Origin: Muribaculum sp.
GTDB taxonomy: Bacteria > Bacteroidota > Bacteroidia > Bacteroidales > Muribaculaceae
Assembly (NCBI GenBank): GCA_023664085.1
Contig: JAMPGE010000002.1
Span: 1 to 64,000, forward strand
Reading direction: 5' to 3'
Length of the DNA stretch: 64,000 bases
Below are positions 26,646 through 35,161 of this stretch, one piece after another. Position 1 is the first letter of the stretch. Each line of letters begins with the position of its first letter. The position numbers and the translations under genes are program-made. The notes below the pieces were generated by a model that made no database searches, was not told where the DNA came from, and worked only from the letters and a program-made list of their open reading frames with translations.

Positions 26646-26664
26646 CGGTTTATAAGTCCCTCAA

Positions 26665-26688
26665 TCTGACAATCTGACAATTTGACAA
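26665..26688 (+). repeat. Three tandem octamers TCTGACAA/TTTGACAA
   Basis: Two copies of TCTGACAA are followed by one TTTGACAA without gaps, just past the terminator. The same octamer family recurs at 53191-53214. Confidence 0.7.
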
Positions 26689-26695
26689 ATTTGGT

Positions 26696-28720
26696 CTATT
26701 TTCGCAGGCGAAGGAGAGTCCAGATGATTGTGACGGCAGTCACTCCGGTGTCGGCGAAAACGGCTGCCCATAGTGTGGCAATGCCGAATGCTCCAAGAGT
26801 CATCACGAGGATCTTTATGCCTAAGGCGAAGGAGATGTTTTCGATTACCACGTGGCGCACCCGTCTGGCCAGAGCAATGGCGTCCGGCAAACGTTCCAGA
26901 TTATCGCCTGCCACCACTATGTCGGCCGTCTCCATAGCCATATCTGTACCCATGGCGCCCATGGCAACCCCTATGTCCGCTCCGGCTATGGCCGGGGCGT
27001 CGTTGATACCGTCGCCGGCAAACAATACGTGTTCACCACGACTTTTCATACCCTCAATAATGCGGTTTTTGTCTTCTGGAAGAAGTGATCCCTCATAACT
27101 GTCGGCACCGATGACTTCCGCTACCCGGGCCACCGACTCCTTACGGTCTCCCGACAATACTACAATCTTCTTCACACCTTCACGGTGAAGACGGCCAACA
27201 GCCCTGACGGCCTCAGGCTTGATTCCATCCGCCAAAAGAATCACTCCCAGACATTTCCCTTCTCGGGCAACGTAAATCAAGGTGTAGCCTTCAGAATCTG
27301 CGGGAAGACAATCAAGAGAATTCACCCCTATGCGTGACATGAGGGTGGGAGATCCCACCGCCACATTCATGCCATTGATATTGCCGGTGATGCCGTGGGG
27401 CACTGTCACTACATCTTCCGCACGGTTGATCTTGAGCCCTCTTGCGGTTGCTTCCTGACGTATAGCCTCGGCAAGAGGATGGGCCGATTCGGCATCCACG
27501 GCGGCAGCAATGGAAAGGATGTCGTCGGCAGACAAATGATTTTCGTCAGCACCGGGTGAAAGTGCAATGTCGTGCACCTGAAATTTGCCGGTGGTGATGG
27601 TGCCTGTCTTGTCGAGGGCCACGGTGGTGATATTGCGCAGAGTGTCGAGATAGTTAGAGCCCTTGAAAAGAAGCCCGTGGCGACCAGCGGTGCCGATGCT
27701 GGCAAAATAGCTCAGAGGAATACTTACCACGAGGGCGCAGGGGCAGGAGCAAACTAAGAATACCAAAGAGCGACGCAGCCACAATTGCCATTCGAATCCC
27801 GGGCCTCCACACAACGCTATAATCCATGGGACTGAAAACAAAAGAAAGGCGAGGATAAACACTGCCGGAGTATACCAGCGGGTGATGCGCCTGAGCATTG
27901 TCTCCGTGGGAGCCTTACGGGCGGAAGCCTCATCTATCATTTTCATGATGCGGCTCATCGAAGAGTCGGCAAACGGTTTGGTGGTGGTCAGTCTCACGTC
28001 GCGGTCTATGGGAATCATTCCGGAGAGTATCTCTTGGCCGGGCCTGAAGGTGCGAGGTACGGACTCTCCGGTGATGGCCGAAGTGTCGAATTCGATTTCA
28101 CGGTTTCCCCACAGAGTGCCGTCGATGGGCGTACGTTCACCCGGGCGCACTATTATGACTGATCCAGGCTTCACATCCTTGGGCTTTACATTCACCACAA
28201 GACCGTCCTGCTCCATTCTTGCTTCCTGAGGCATGCGTCCCAAAAGCGACTTGATGCGTCGCCTTACATCGCCCGACGCCCGATCTTCCAATCTCTCGCC
28301 AAGAGAGTAGAAAAGCAACACCGCCACCGCTTCCGGGTATTCGCCAATGGCGAAAGCTCCGATGGAAGCTCCGATCATAAGTGTGAATTCATTGAGCAGA
28401 TCACCGCGCATCCAGTTTTCAAATGCTTCTTTAAAGATGTCTATACCTACGGGCAACAATGCGATGATGAAGGCTATGAGCGATGCGGGATTAAAATAGG
28501 CGTTCACACTGAAGGGGTAGAAAACTCCATAATGGTTGCATATTACGGCCACGATCAAAATTAGGCCGCTGATCAGTTCCCTTCGGAATTCATGGATAAT
28601 TTTCCGGGATTGATCTTCTCCGTGATGGTGATGATGGGCATGACAGTGACTGTGGGCATGCCCGTGGTCATGGCAATGTACATGAGAATGAGAATTGTGA
28701 TTATGCTGAGCTGAAGTCAT
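26696..28720 (-). CDS. Zn2+/Cd2+-exporting P-type ATPase, His-rich N-terminus
   Basis: A 674-residue P1B-type ATPase. The start is the ATG giving MTSAQHNHNS; upstream codons lack another ATG. Sixteen His lie within the first 33 residues in place of a classical CxxC metal-binding domain. Landmarks are the actuator TGES, transmembrane CPC in VCSCPCALVVSIP, phosphorylation site DKTGT, SAHPLAEA, and hinge GDGINDAPA. The C-terminal FADTGVTAVTIIWTLLRLR and the CPCxxxxSIP pattern indicate the P1B-2 (Zn/Cd/Pb) class. It exports metal across the inner membrane. Divergent from the CBM26 gene. Confidence 0.92.
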   Translation of the reverse strand: MTSAQHNHNSHSHVHCHDHGHAHSHCHAHHHHHGEDQSRKIIHEFRRELISGLILIVAVICNHYGVFYPFSVNAYFNPASLIAFIIALLPVGIDIFKEAFENWMRGDLLNEFTLMIGASIGAFAIGEYPEAVAVLLFYSLGERLEDRASGDVRRRIKSLLGRMPQEARMEQDGLVVNVKPKDVKPGSVIIVRPGERTPIDGTLWGNREIEFDTSAITGESVPRTFRPGQEILSGMIPIDRDVRLTTTKPFADSSMSRIMKMIDEASARKAPTETMLRRITRWYTPAVFILAFLLFSVPWIIALCGGPGFEWQLWLRRSLVFLVCSCPCALVVSIPLSYFASIGTAGRHGLLFKGSNYLDTLRNITTVALDKTGTITTGKFQVHDIALSPGADENHLSADDILSIAAAVDAESAHPLAEAIRQEATARGLKINRAEDVVTVPHGITGNINGMNVAVGSPTLMSRIGVNSLDCLPADSEGYTLIYVAREGKCLGVILLADGIKPEAVRAVGRLHREGVKKIVVLSGDRKESVARVAEVIGADSYEGSLLPEDKNRIIEGMKSRGEHVLFAGDGINDAPAIAGADIGVAMGAMGTDMAMETADIVVAGDNLERLPDAIALARRVRHVVIENISFALGIKILVMTLGAFGIATLWAAVFADTGVTAVTIIWTLLRLRK

Positions 28721-28827
28721 ATTTTTAAATTGATTAACGATTACGGCAGCGAAATTAAGGAAACATGAATGCAACCGGATTGCAAAGTTGGCGGGCTGGT
28801 GAAATTTCTGGAAATCCGGATAAAAAA

Positions 28828-28858
28828 TTTGTAGAAAATATAAAAAGTATTAAATTTG
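28828..28858 (+). promoter_or_regulatory. Promoter of the CBM26-like gene
   Basis: TTTG (28828-28831) and TAAATTTG (28851-28858) are 19 bp apart. They give a leader of about 100 nt that contains the direct repeat AGGCTCAC twice. Confidence 0.75.
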
Positions 28859-28961
28859 CGACAAAATGCTAATAGACAAACATAATAATAAATTTATGTA
28901 AATTCAATAGGCTCACACAAAAAACAGGCTCACGAAAGACTTAACCTAAAATCAACATAAT

Positions 28962-30890
28962 ATGAAAAAACTACTACTATTGGCGATAGTGGGTATATTG
29001 TTGCCGCTATGCGCAAATGCGGGGGATATATCCGTCTACTTCCAACTCCCGGCCGGGTGGAATGCCTCCTCCCTTCACTGTTATTACTTTAATAAAGGGG
29101 GCAACGGCAATAATGAATGGCCAGGCACAGTGTGGAAATCGGGAAATTCGATTGTCTCCAACGGAGTGACATACTACAGATTCTCCATTCCCGATTGGGC
29201 TACCACGGTTATATTCAATCAAGGCAGTAGCGGAAGTAAGACTGACGACTTGAAAGTGCTGCCCAACGGCTGCTACGACAACAGTATGACAAAAGAAACC
29301 GTCCCTTTTTATTTTATTGACAATGGTGATAAATATCAGTATGTGGCTCTTCTCGGAAACAATGGTATTTGGGAAGTCAGTGTAGGTAAACTCTTTTCTA
29401 CTAAAGACGGGGTAACTTATACCTATTCCACAAATTCCTTCAGCGGAGATTTCAAGATATGGGTAGCAGACAACTGGTATAGCATTTCGCCTCAGACAGA
29501 ATTGGCGCCCAATACGGATTATAAGCTTGACAATAATAAAGAAAATCCCAACATGAAGCTGAAGGAAGGCACCATGACCGATGTGGTTTTCACTTTCAAT
29601 CTGGACACCAAGACGCTTAGCTATAAGCAGACTCAATACGAGGATATCAATGTGTATTTCGACAATTCGTCAGCCCAATGGAGCAACGTATATTGCTATG
29701 CCTATAATGGCGATGAGGATAAAAATGCGGAGTGGCCCGGAGTGCAGGTCACTGAAAAGACCGGCAATCTTTATAAGGCCACATATAGCTCGCGTTACCA
29801 ACACGTGATCTTCAACAATAATAACGGAGCCCAGACAGCAGACCTTGATACATACTTCAACGGTGTATACACAAAAGATTCGCAAGCCAATACCGATCCT
29901 AAGCTAACCTACAACGGATCGAAATACGCCTACGTGCGGGCACCGTATGCCGTAAAGGTAGCCGGAGAGTCAATTCCCGAGGACTTCACAGTGGAAGCTG
30001 TAACCGTAAGACCGGAAGGATCTACCTACTGGCAGAGTGATGATTCCTACGCCGCATTCAATCTTGGTTTTGTCCAAGCCAACAACAGTGGCCTCACTTT
30101 TGATCAGGATTCTCCGTCTTTGTTCAAGGTTACACTTACTCCTGAATTCGAGAATTATCCCAATGCCGTAAATTTCAGCTATCTGCCTTCAAGTAAGCTT
30201 AAAATGAACGGATCGGCTTTGGAAGCTCAGGTACACGTTGTGTATGCGGGAGAATATATCATGGAAGTTTCCTATACGGAGGATGAAAACTACGAGCCTT
30301 ACGTGCTGACATTCCCCGTGAAGGTGCTTCCCACCGTAGCATCCCTCGGCATCACACTCAACGGAAACCCCGTGGCAAGAAACAACGGTTCCGTTTCCAA
30401 TTACGGACCTTATTATAAAGGAACATTGCCTGCAGGCTACAATTCGATAGAAGAATACAATATGAAGAATGCACGTCTGCTGCTCACCCCCGTGGCATTG
30501 GGCAATTTCGATCTGAATAATTACTCTACGGTGTGGTATATGTTGGTTGACAAAGAAAACACATTGCCCACTCGTGCCACTTCCGATGTAATCACCGTGA
30601 CCAACCCCGAGGAAGAGGGCTATACCAAGTATGATCCCGCTCACCCCACCATGGATCTCACTAACAGGACCCTGCGTCTTGTCATGAGCCAGAACGGAGT
30701 GATGAATCCCACGGTATATGCCACCACACCGCTGTATGATTCGAAAATAACCACGGCAGTAGAAGCCATCGCAATTGAAGAAAATCAGGAAACGATCTAT
30801 TACAATCTGCAGGGAGTGAGAGTGGAGAATCCCGAACATGGTATCTATGTGAAAGTAGCCGACGGAAGAGCAAGTAAAGTGATACTATGA
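28962..30890 (+). CDS. Secreted protein with two CBM26-like starch-binding modules
   Basis: A 642-residue protein with a signal peptide (MKKLLLLAIVGILLPLCANA). Two related modules, about 22-97 (DISVYFQLPAGWNASSLHCY ... EWPGTVW ... VIFNQGSSG) and about 226-300 (DINVYFDNSSAQWSNVYCYA ... EWPGVQV ... VIFNNNNG), match the CBM26 pattern of aromatic residues and WPG, which binds starch-like glucans. Beta-rich regions continue to about 600. The last 40 residues (TIYYNLQGVRVENPEHGIYV...) match the end of the next gene's product and probably act as a sorting or anchoring signal. No catalytic domain is seen. Binding rather than cleavage is inferred. Confidence 0.75.
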   Translation: MKKLLLLAIVGILLPLCANAGDISVYFQLPAGWNASSLHCYYFNKGGNGNNEWPGTVWKSGNSIVSNGVTYYRFSIPDWATTVIFNQGSSGSKTDDLKVLPNGCYDNSMTKETVPFYFIDNGDKYQYVALLGNNGIWEVSVGKLFSTKDGVTYTYSTNSFSGDFKIWVADNWYSISPQTELAPNTDYKLDNNKENPNMKLKEGTMTDVVFTFNLDTKTLSYKQTQYEDINVYFDNSSAQWSNVYCYAYNGDEDKNAEWPGVQVTEKTGNLYKATYSSRYQHVIFNNNNGAQTADLDTYFNGVYTKDSQANTDPKLTYNGSKYAYVRAPYAVKVAGESIPEDFTVEAVTVRPEGSTYWQSDDSYAAFNLGFVQANNSGLTFDQDSPSLFKVTLTPEFENYPNAVNFSYLPSSKLKMNGSALEAQVHVVYAGEYIMEVSYTEDENYEPYVLTFPVKVLPTVASLGITLNGNPVARNNGSVSNYGPYYKGTLPAGYNSIEEYNMKNARLLLTPVALGNFDLNNYSTVWYMLVDKENTLPTRATSDVITVTNPEEEGYTKYDPAHPTMDLTNRTLRLVMSQNGVMNPTVYATTPLYDSKITTAVEAIAIEENQETIYYNLQGVRVENPEHGIYVKVADGRASKVIL

Positions 30891-30922
30891 TCACCTTTCT
30901 CAGAACCGCAACGATGAAGAAT

Positions 30923-30951
30923 TCAAGGCCTTGATATTATCAGGGCCTTGA
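30923..30951 (+). terminator. Terminator after the CBM26-like gene
   Basis: TCAAGGCC (30923-30930) pairs with GGCCTTGA (30944-30951), and TGATA/TATCA extends the stem inside the loop. An AT-rich tail follows. The rest of the 310-nt spacer holds only the next gene's promoter and leader. Confidence 0.7.
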
Positions 30952-31042
30952 TAATTTTATGATATGGGGTCTAAATCACTTCAAAATAAAAAGGGAGCAG
31001 AAATAAAGTTTAGAATCGGATTTGAAAGAAAATTAAGATAAT

Positions 31043-31075
31043 TTTGCAGATTATTAAAAAAAATTGTTAAATTTG
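31043..31075 (+). promoter_or_regulatory. Promoter of the second secreted protein
   Basis: TTTG (31043-31046) and TAAATTTG (31068-31075) are 21 bp apart, leaving a leader of about 120 nt with U-rich stretches and a repeated TTATAGG. Confidence 0.65.
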
Positions 31076-31200
31076 CATCGGCTTATAGGAAAAAACACCG
31101 ACTTTTTTGTTATAGGTAAGGTTGAGATTTGAAAAACCAAGCCTAAACAAATACTATAAACATGTAAAACTATCAATATTAACTAACTAAATTCAATCGT

Positions 31201-32073
31201 ATGAAGAAAGCATTACTTTTTGCTGCCGCACTGGCAGTGGCAGGATCTGCCTACGCTGACTACTACATCATCGGCGACAACGTAAACGGAAAAAGCTGGA
31301 CCCAAGCTGCGCCTGACGCTAAATTCACCGACAAAGGCAACGGTATCTTCGAATGGACAGGCGAAGTGCTCGGCACCGGTTTCAAGATCAACGACGGCAC
31401 ATGGGACAATGCCGATAAAAATATCGGTGACGGCGGCACAGAAGTAGAAAAAGGAGTACCCACGCCGGTATGGGCCGGATCCACTTCCGGCAACATCAAG
31501 CTGTATAACTGTGCAGCAGTGAACAACCCCACCGTGGTATTCGACTCCAACAAGATGGAAATCACCGTGACCGGTGACTTCGGAGGCTCAATCAAGTGGT
31601 ATCTCTGCGGTATCGACGGTGTATACGTAGCATCTGATTCCGAAGGTGCCATCGAACTCATAGCCACCGACAACGACGGTGAGTTCAAAGCTGAAAACTT
31701 CGCAGTAAACGTAGCCGAGGGTGGTTTCAAAGTATCTTCCACAGGTTGGGCAGAACAATACGGCACCACTTCCGAAGATGTTTATGTTGATGACTCCCTG
31801 CTCGGACAGGAAATCGAACTCGAACTCGTAGGCGGTGAAGCAGGCAACGTGCCCTACGAACTGACTCCCGGCAACTACGACGCAGTGTTCAATCTCTATG
31901 ACATGACCATCGTCTTCAGCAAAGCCGGCGAAACCGGTATCGCAGCCATCGACGCTGAAGAAGGCGAAGCCGTATACTACAACATGCAGGGTGTACGCGT
32001 AGCAGAACCCAAAAACGGTGTATTCGTAAAGGTTATCGGCAAGAAAGCTGCCAAAGTAGCTGTAAACGACTAA
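31201..32073 (+). CDS. Small secreted beta-sandwich protein with shared C-terminal motif
   Basis: A 290-residue protein with a signal peptide (MKKALLFAAALAVAGSAYA) and two similar modules. The first (about 20-115) starts YYIIGDNVNGKSW and has GTGFKINDGTW; the second (about 127-240) starts IKWYLCGIDGVYV and has GGFKVSSTGW. This resembles SusE/SusF-type carbohydrate-binding folds, by pattern only. The C-terminus AVYYNMQGVRVAEPKNGVFV aligns with the end of the upstream CBM26-like protein. It has its own promoter, a long leader and an exceptionally strong terminator, suggesting high expression. Glycan binding is inferred. Confidence 0.65.
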   Translation: MKKALLFAAALAVAGSAYADYYIIGDNVNGKSWTQAAPDAKFTDKGNGIFEWTGEVLGTGFKINDGTWDNADKNIGDGGTEVEKGVPTPVWAGSTSGNIKLYNCAAVNNPTVVFDSNKMEITVTGDFGGSIKWYLCGIDGVYVASDSEGAIELIATDNDGEFKAENFAVNVAEGGFKVSSTGWAEQYGTTSEDVYVDDSLLGQEIELELVGGEAGNVPYELTPGNYDAVFNLYDMTIVFSKAGETGIAAIDAEEGEAVYYNMQGVRVAEPKNGVFVKVIGKKAAKVAVND

Positions 32074-32078
32074 ATCAC

Positions 32079-32137
32079 ATATCACCCATAAATAAAAAAG
32101 CCCGGGAAGACCGGGCTTTTTTATTTATGGGTGATAT
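32079..32137. terminator. 27-bp perfect inverted repeat terminator
   Basis: Bases 32079-32105 and 32111-32137 are exact reverse complements around a 5-nt GAAGA loop. The centre (AAAAAAGCCCGG / CCGGGCTTTTTT) is a classic rho-independent terminator usable on either strand. The outer 15 bp (ATATCACCCATAAAT) extend it far beyond normal terminator size. Confidence 0.95.
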
Positions 32138-32138
32138 A

Positions 32139-32305
32139 GTTGATGGTTGATGGTTGATAGTTGATGGCTGATAGTTGATGGTTGATGGTTGATGGTTGAT
32201 AGTTGATAGTTGATGGTTGATAGTTGATGGTTGATAGTTGATGGCTGATAGTTGATGGTTGATAGTTGATAGTTGATGGTTGATAGTTGATAGTTGATGG
32301 TTGAT
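32139..32305 (+). repeat. Heptamer tandem array GTTGAT(A/G), 24 units
   Basis: Twenty-three complete heptamers and one six-base unit run without gaps. All are GTTGATA or GTTGATG except two GCTGATA units. The unit length is not a multiple of three and no ORF uses it. The array starts one base after the giant terminator. Confidence 0.95.
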
Positions 32306-32343
32306 CTACTTATTGGCTCTTCAACTTAAACCTATCCATCAAC

Positions 32344-32379
32344 ACTCAATTATCAACACTCAACTATCAACTATCAACA
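32344..32379 (-). repeat. Inverted heptamer units
   Basis: ACTCAAT-TATCAAC-ACTCAAC-TATCAAC-TATCAAC reads as the same GTTGATA heptamer on the opposite strand, about 40 nt after the main array. The two blocks could pair into a hairpin. Confidence 0.75.
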
Positions 32380-32380
32380 C

Positions 32381-32527
32381 TAATGTCACTAAATTAAGAA
32401 CTGTCGGGGTTCGCCTCGGAGAAGCGAGATTCGTGGTTAACCCCAGGCTTTAGCCTGGGGATCGGCAAGATAAATAAATGAGCCTCGAAGAGGCGATGTA
32501 GTGAGAACTCTTATTTTAGTGACATTA
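32381..32527. mobile_element. MITE-like inverted-repeat element, copy 1 (147 bp)
   Basis: Starts TAATGTCACTAAATTAAGAA and ends TTATTTTAGTGACATTA, imperfect inverted terminal repeats with TA at both ends. The interior holds an 8-bp hairpin CCCCAGGC-TTTA-GCCTGGGG (32441-32460) and AGCCTCGAAGAGGC. It has no coding capacity. Read on the minus strand, its first 46 nt match copy 2 (54858-54935) at 36 of 46 positions, and the other end matches at 21 of 23. A 23-nt piece is repeated exactly at 37357-37379. Confidence 0.7.
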
Positions 32528-32565
32528 CACTCAACACTTACCTATAACCTCTTACAATAATATCG

Positions 32566-32596
32566 TTGGGAAATTGTCGGGAAATTTGTAATTTTG
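32566..32596 (+). promoter_or_regulatory. Promoter of lepA
   Basis: TTG (32566-32568) and TAATTTTG (32589-32596) are 20 bp apart. The -7 box ends 6 nt before the lepA ATG, predicting a leaderless message. Confidence 0.7.
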
Positions 32597-32602
32597 CAAA
32601 TT

Positions 32603-34390
32603 ATGAAGAATATTCGCAATTTTTGCATCATAGCACATATAGATCATGGCAAATCCACACTTGCCGACCGATTGCTTGAACGTACCGGAACGATAGCGGC
32701 CCGCGACATGGAAGCTCAGGTACTTGACGACATGGATTTGGAGCGAGAGCGAGGCATAACCATCAAGAGCCATGCCATACAGATGAACCACACCATAGAC
32801 GGTGAAGAGTATGTGCTCAATCTTATCGACACTCCGGGACACGTGGACTTTTCCTACGAAGTGTCCCGCTCCATAGCTGCATGCGAAGGCGCGTTGCTAA
32901 TCGTAGACGCCTCTCAGGGTATTCAGGCACAGACCATATCCAACCTATATATGGCCATCGATAATGACCTTGAGATTATACCGGTGATCAACAAGTGTGA
33001 TCTCGACAGTGCCAATCCTGATGAAGTGGAAGACCAGATAGTGGATCTCTTGGGATGCGGACGCGACGAGGTGATACGCGCCAGCGGGAAGACCGGACAG
33101 GGCGTGGACGATATTCTGCGGGCCATTGTGGAACGGGTGCCGGCACCCAAAGGAGATCCCGATGCTCCCCTTCAGGCACTTATATTCGACTCCGTATTCA
33201 ATCCCTTCCGCGGTATTATCGCATATTATAAGATAGTAAACGGCACTATTCGTCCCGGCGATATGGTGAAGTTTGTGAGCACCGGCAAGGAATACGATGC
33301 CGATGAAGTGGGAGTGCTCAAACTCGACATGGTGCCGCGCAAGGAAATGTCGGCAGGCAACGTAGGCTACATCATCTCGGGTATAAAAAGCAGCAAGGAG
33401 GTAAGGGTTGGCGACACTATCACCCATGTGAAGAATCCATGCGAGAAAGCCATCGAAGGATTTGAGGAAGTGAAGCCCATGGTTTTTGCCGGTGTATACC
33501 CGATCGACCCCGAGGATTTTGAAAATCTGCGGGCAAGCCTGGAGAAACTCCAGCTCAACGATGCATCGCTCACGTTTCAGCCGGAATCATCGGCAGCTCT
33601 CGGTTTTGGTTTCCGTTGCGGATTCTTAGGCCTGTTGCATATGGAGATAGTGCAGGAACGACTCAGCCGCGAATTCAATATGGAGGTGATCACCACGGTG
33701 CCTAACGTAAGCTACCGGGTCACCGACAAGAAAGGCAACACCACAGAAGTGCACAATCCCTCCGGGCTGCCCGAAGCCACCCTTATTGACCATATAGAAG
33801 AACCGTATATACGCGCCACCATCATCACACAAGCCGACTATATCGGACCTATTATGACCCTGTGTCTTGGCAAGAGGGGAGAACTCATAAAGCAGGAATA
33901 CATCTCCGGCAACCGTATGGAGATAACGTTTGACATGCCGTTGGGCGAAATAGTGATCGACTTCTACGACAAGCTTAAAAGCATCTCAAAAGGATATGCC
34001 TCCTTCGATTACCATATCCATGATTTCCGCCCCTCCAATCTTGTGAAACTCGATATCCTGCTCAACGGAGAGAGCGTGGATGCCCTGTCTACACTTACGC
34101 ACGCCGACAATGCAGTGCGGTTCGGTCGACGGATGTGTGAAAAACTTAAGGAGCTCATACCGCGCCAGCAGTTTGATATCGCCATACAGGCCGCCATCGG
34201 TGCCAAGATCATCGCCAGAGAGACCGTGAAAGCAGTGAGAAAAGACGTCACCGCCAAGTGCTACGGAGGCGACATCTCGCGAAAACGCAAACTGCTGGAG
34301 AAGCAAAAGGCCGGAAAGAAGCGTATGAAGCAGATCGGTACGGTAGAGGTGCCGCAGAAGGCTTTTCTGGCTGTGCTCAAACTTGATTAG
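32603..34390 (+). CDS. lepA: Elongation factor 4 (LepA)
   Basis: A ribosome-associated GTPase that aids translation under stress and ribosome assembly. It has 595 residues. The start is the ATG of [19 protein letters not shown]; a TTG three codons upstream lies inside the -7 promoter box and is rejected. P-loop AHIDHGKST, switch [10 protein letters not shown] and [10 protein letters not shown] are followed by EF-G-like domains II, III and V and the LepA-specific C-terminal domain ([34 protein letters not shown]). Single-gene unit with its own promoter. Confidence 0.97.
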   Translation: MKNIRNFCIIAHIDHGKSTLADRLLERTGTIAARDMEAQVLDDMDLERERGITIKSHAIQMNHTIDGEEYVLNLIDTPGHVDFSYEVSRSIAACEGALLIVDASQGIQAQTISNLYMAIDNDLEIIPVINKCDLDSANPDEVEDQIVDLLGCGRDEVIRASGKTGQGVDDILRAIVERVPAPKGDPDAPLQALIFDSVFNPFRGIIAYYKIVNGTIRPGDMVKFVSTGKEYDADEVGVLKLDMVPRKEMSAGNVGYIISGIKSSKEVRVGDTITHVKNPCEKAIEGFEEVKPMVFAGVYPIDPEDFENLRASLEKLQLNDASLTFQPESSAALGFGFRCGFLGLLHMEIVQERLSREFNMEVITTVPNVSYRVTDKKGNTTEVHNPSGLPEATLIDHIEEPYIRATIITQADYIGPIMTLCLGKRGELIKQEYISGNRMEITFDMPLGEIVIDFYDKLKSISKGYASFDYHIHDFRPSNLVKLDILLNGESVDALSTLTHADNAVRFGRRMCEKLKELIPRQQFDIAIQAAIGAKIIARETVKAVRKDVTAKCYGGDISRKRKLLEKQKAGKKRMKQIGTVEVPQKAFLAVLKLD

Positions 34391-34429
34391 AGTCCGGCAC
34401 AACCATCTTCTCTTAAGAATTGTTAATAA

Positions 34430-34470
34430 ATCAGACCCCTGCAATCGTGAAAGACATGCGAGGGTCTGAT
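34430..34470 (+). terminator. Hairpin downstream of lepA
   Basis: ATCAGACCC (34430-34438) pairs with GGGTCTGAT (34462-34470), with further pairing inside the loop. It lies 40 nt after the lepA stop. No clean T-run. Confidence 0.55.
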
Positions 34471-34587
34471 GTCGTATAAATATCAAACTGCAACCGATGA
34501 TAAATTTTCACGGCAGCTATCTAAATAATTATAAAACCCTAACTCTTAAAATTTATGGGAAGGGGTTTAAATTCAAACTAAACCGCT

Positions 34588-35064
34588 ATGAATATAGGTG
34601 ATAAATTTCCAGACGTATTGGGACTGGATGCCACGGGAAAAGAAGTGAAACTTTCCGACTATGCAGGAAAAAAATTCATCATTTATTTTTATCCCAAAGA
34701 CAATACGGCAGGCTGTACGGCAGAGGCATGCAGTCTGCGCGACAATCTCGCGGATTTTCAAAGAATGGGATATCAGGTGATCGGAGTGAGTAAGGATTCC
34801 GAGTCCAGCCACCGCAAGTTTGCCCTCAAGCATTCTCTGAATTTTCCACTCGTGGCCGACACCGAGCTCACGCTGTGCAACCTTGCAGGAGTGTGGCGCA
34901 AAAAGAAAATGGCCGGACGTGAATACTGGGGCATAGTGCGCACTACGTTTGTGACCGATGAAACCGGAGTAGTGACGGATAAGATAGAAAGAGTGAAAAC
35001 CAAAGAAGCCGCCGAGCAACTATTCCAGCTCCTTGACCATCGCGGAGACATCAATCCAAGTTAG
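34588..35064 (+). CDS. bcp: Thiol peroxidase of the Bcp/PrxQ type
   Basis: Reduces hydrogen and organic peroxides with electrons from thioredoxin. It has 158 residues, normal for the family. The peroxidatic C43 lies in PKDNTAGCTAEAC and the resolving C48 is five residues later on the same helix, as in atypical 2-Cys PrxQ. The PxxxTxxC context and the late Arg in WGIVRTTFV are present. Cytoplasmic. It lies about 200 nt after lepA and 97 nt before nhaA; no operon partner is evident. Confidence 0.95.
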   Translation: MNIGDKFPDVLGLDATGKEVKLSDYAGKKFIIYFYPKDNTAGCTAEACSLRDNLADFQRMGYQVIGVSKDSESSHRKFALKHSLNFPLVADTELTLCNLAGVWRKKKMAGREYWGIVRTTFVTDETGVVTDKIERVKTKEAAEQLFQLLDHRGDINPS

Positions 35065-35161
35065 CCCCGTCTCATAAAATTTTACAAAATGAAGTCAGAC
35101 CAAATCCATGGATCGGGTTCTGAGAGTCGGTCATTGAATCCGTCTTAAAAATGAAAGTGCT

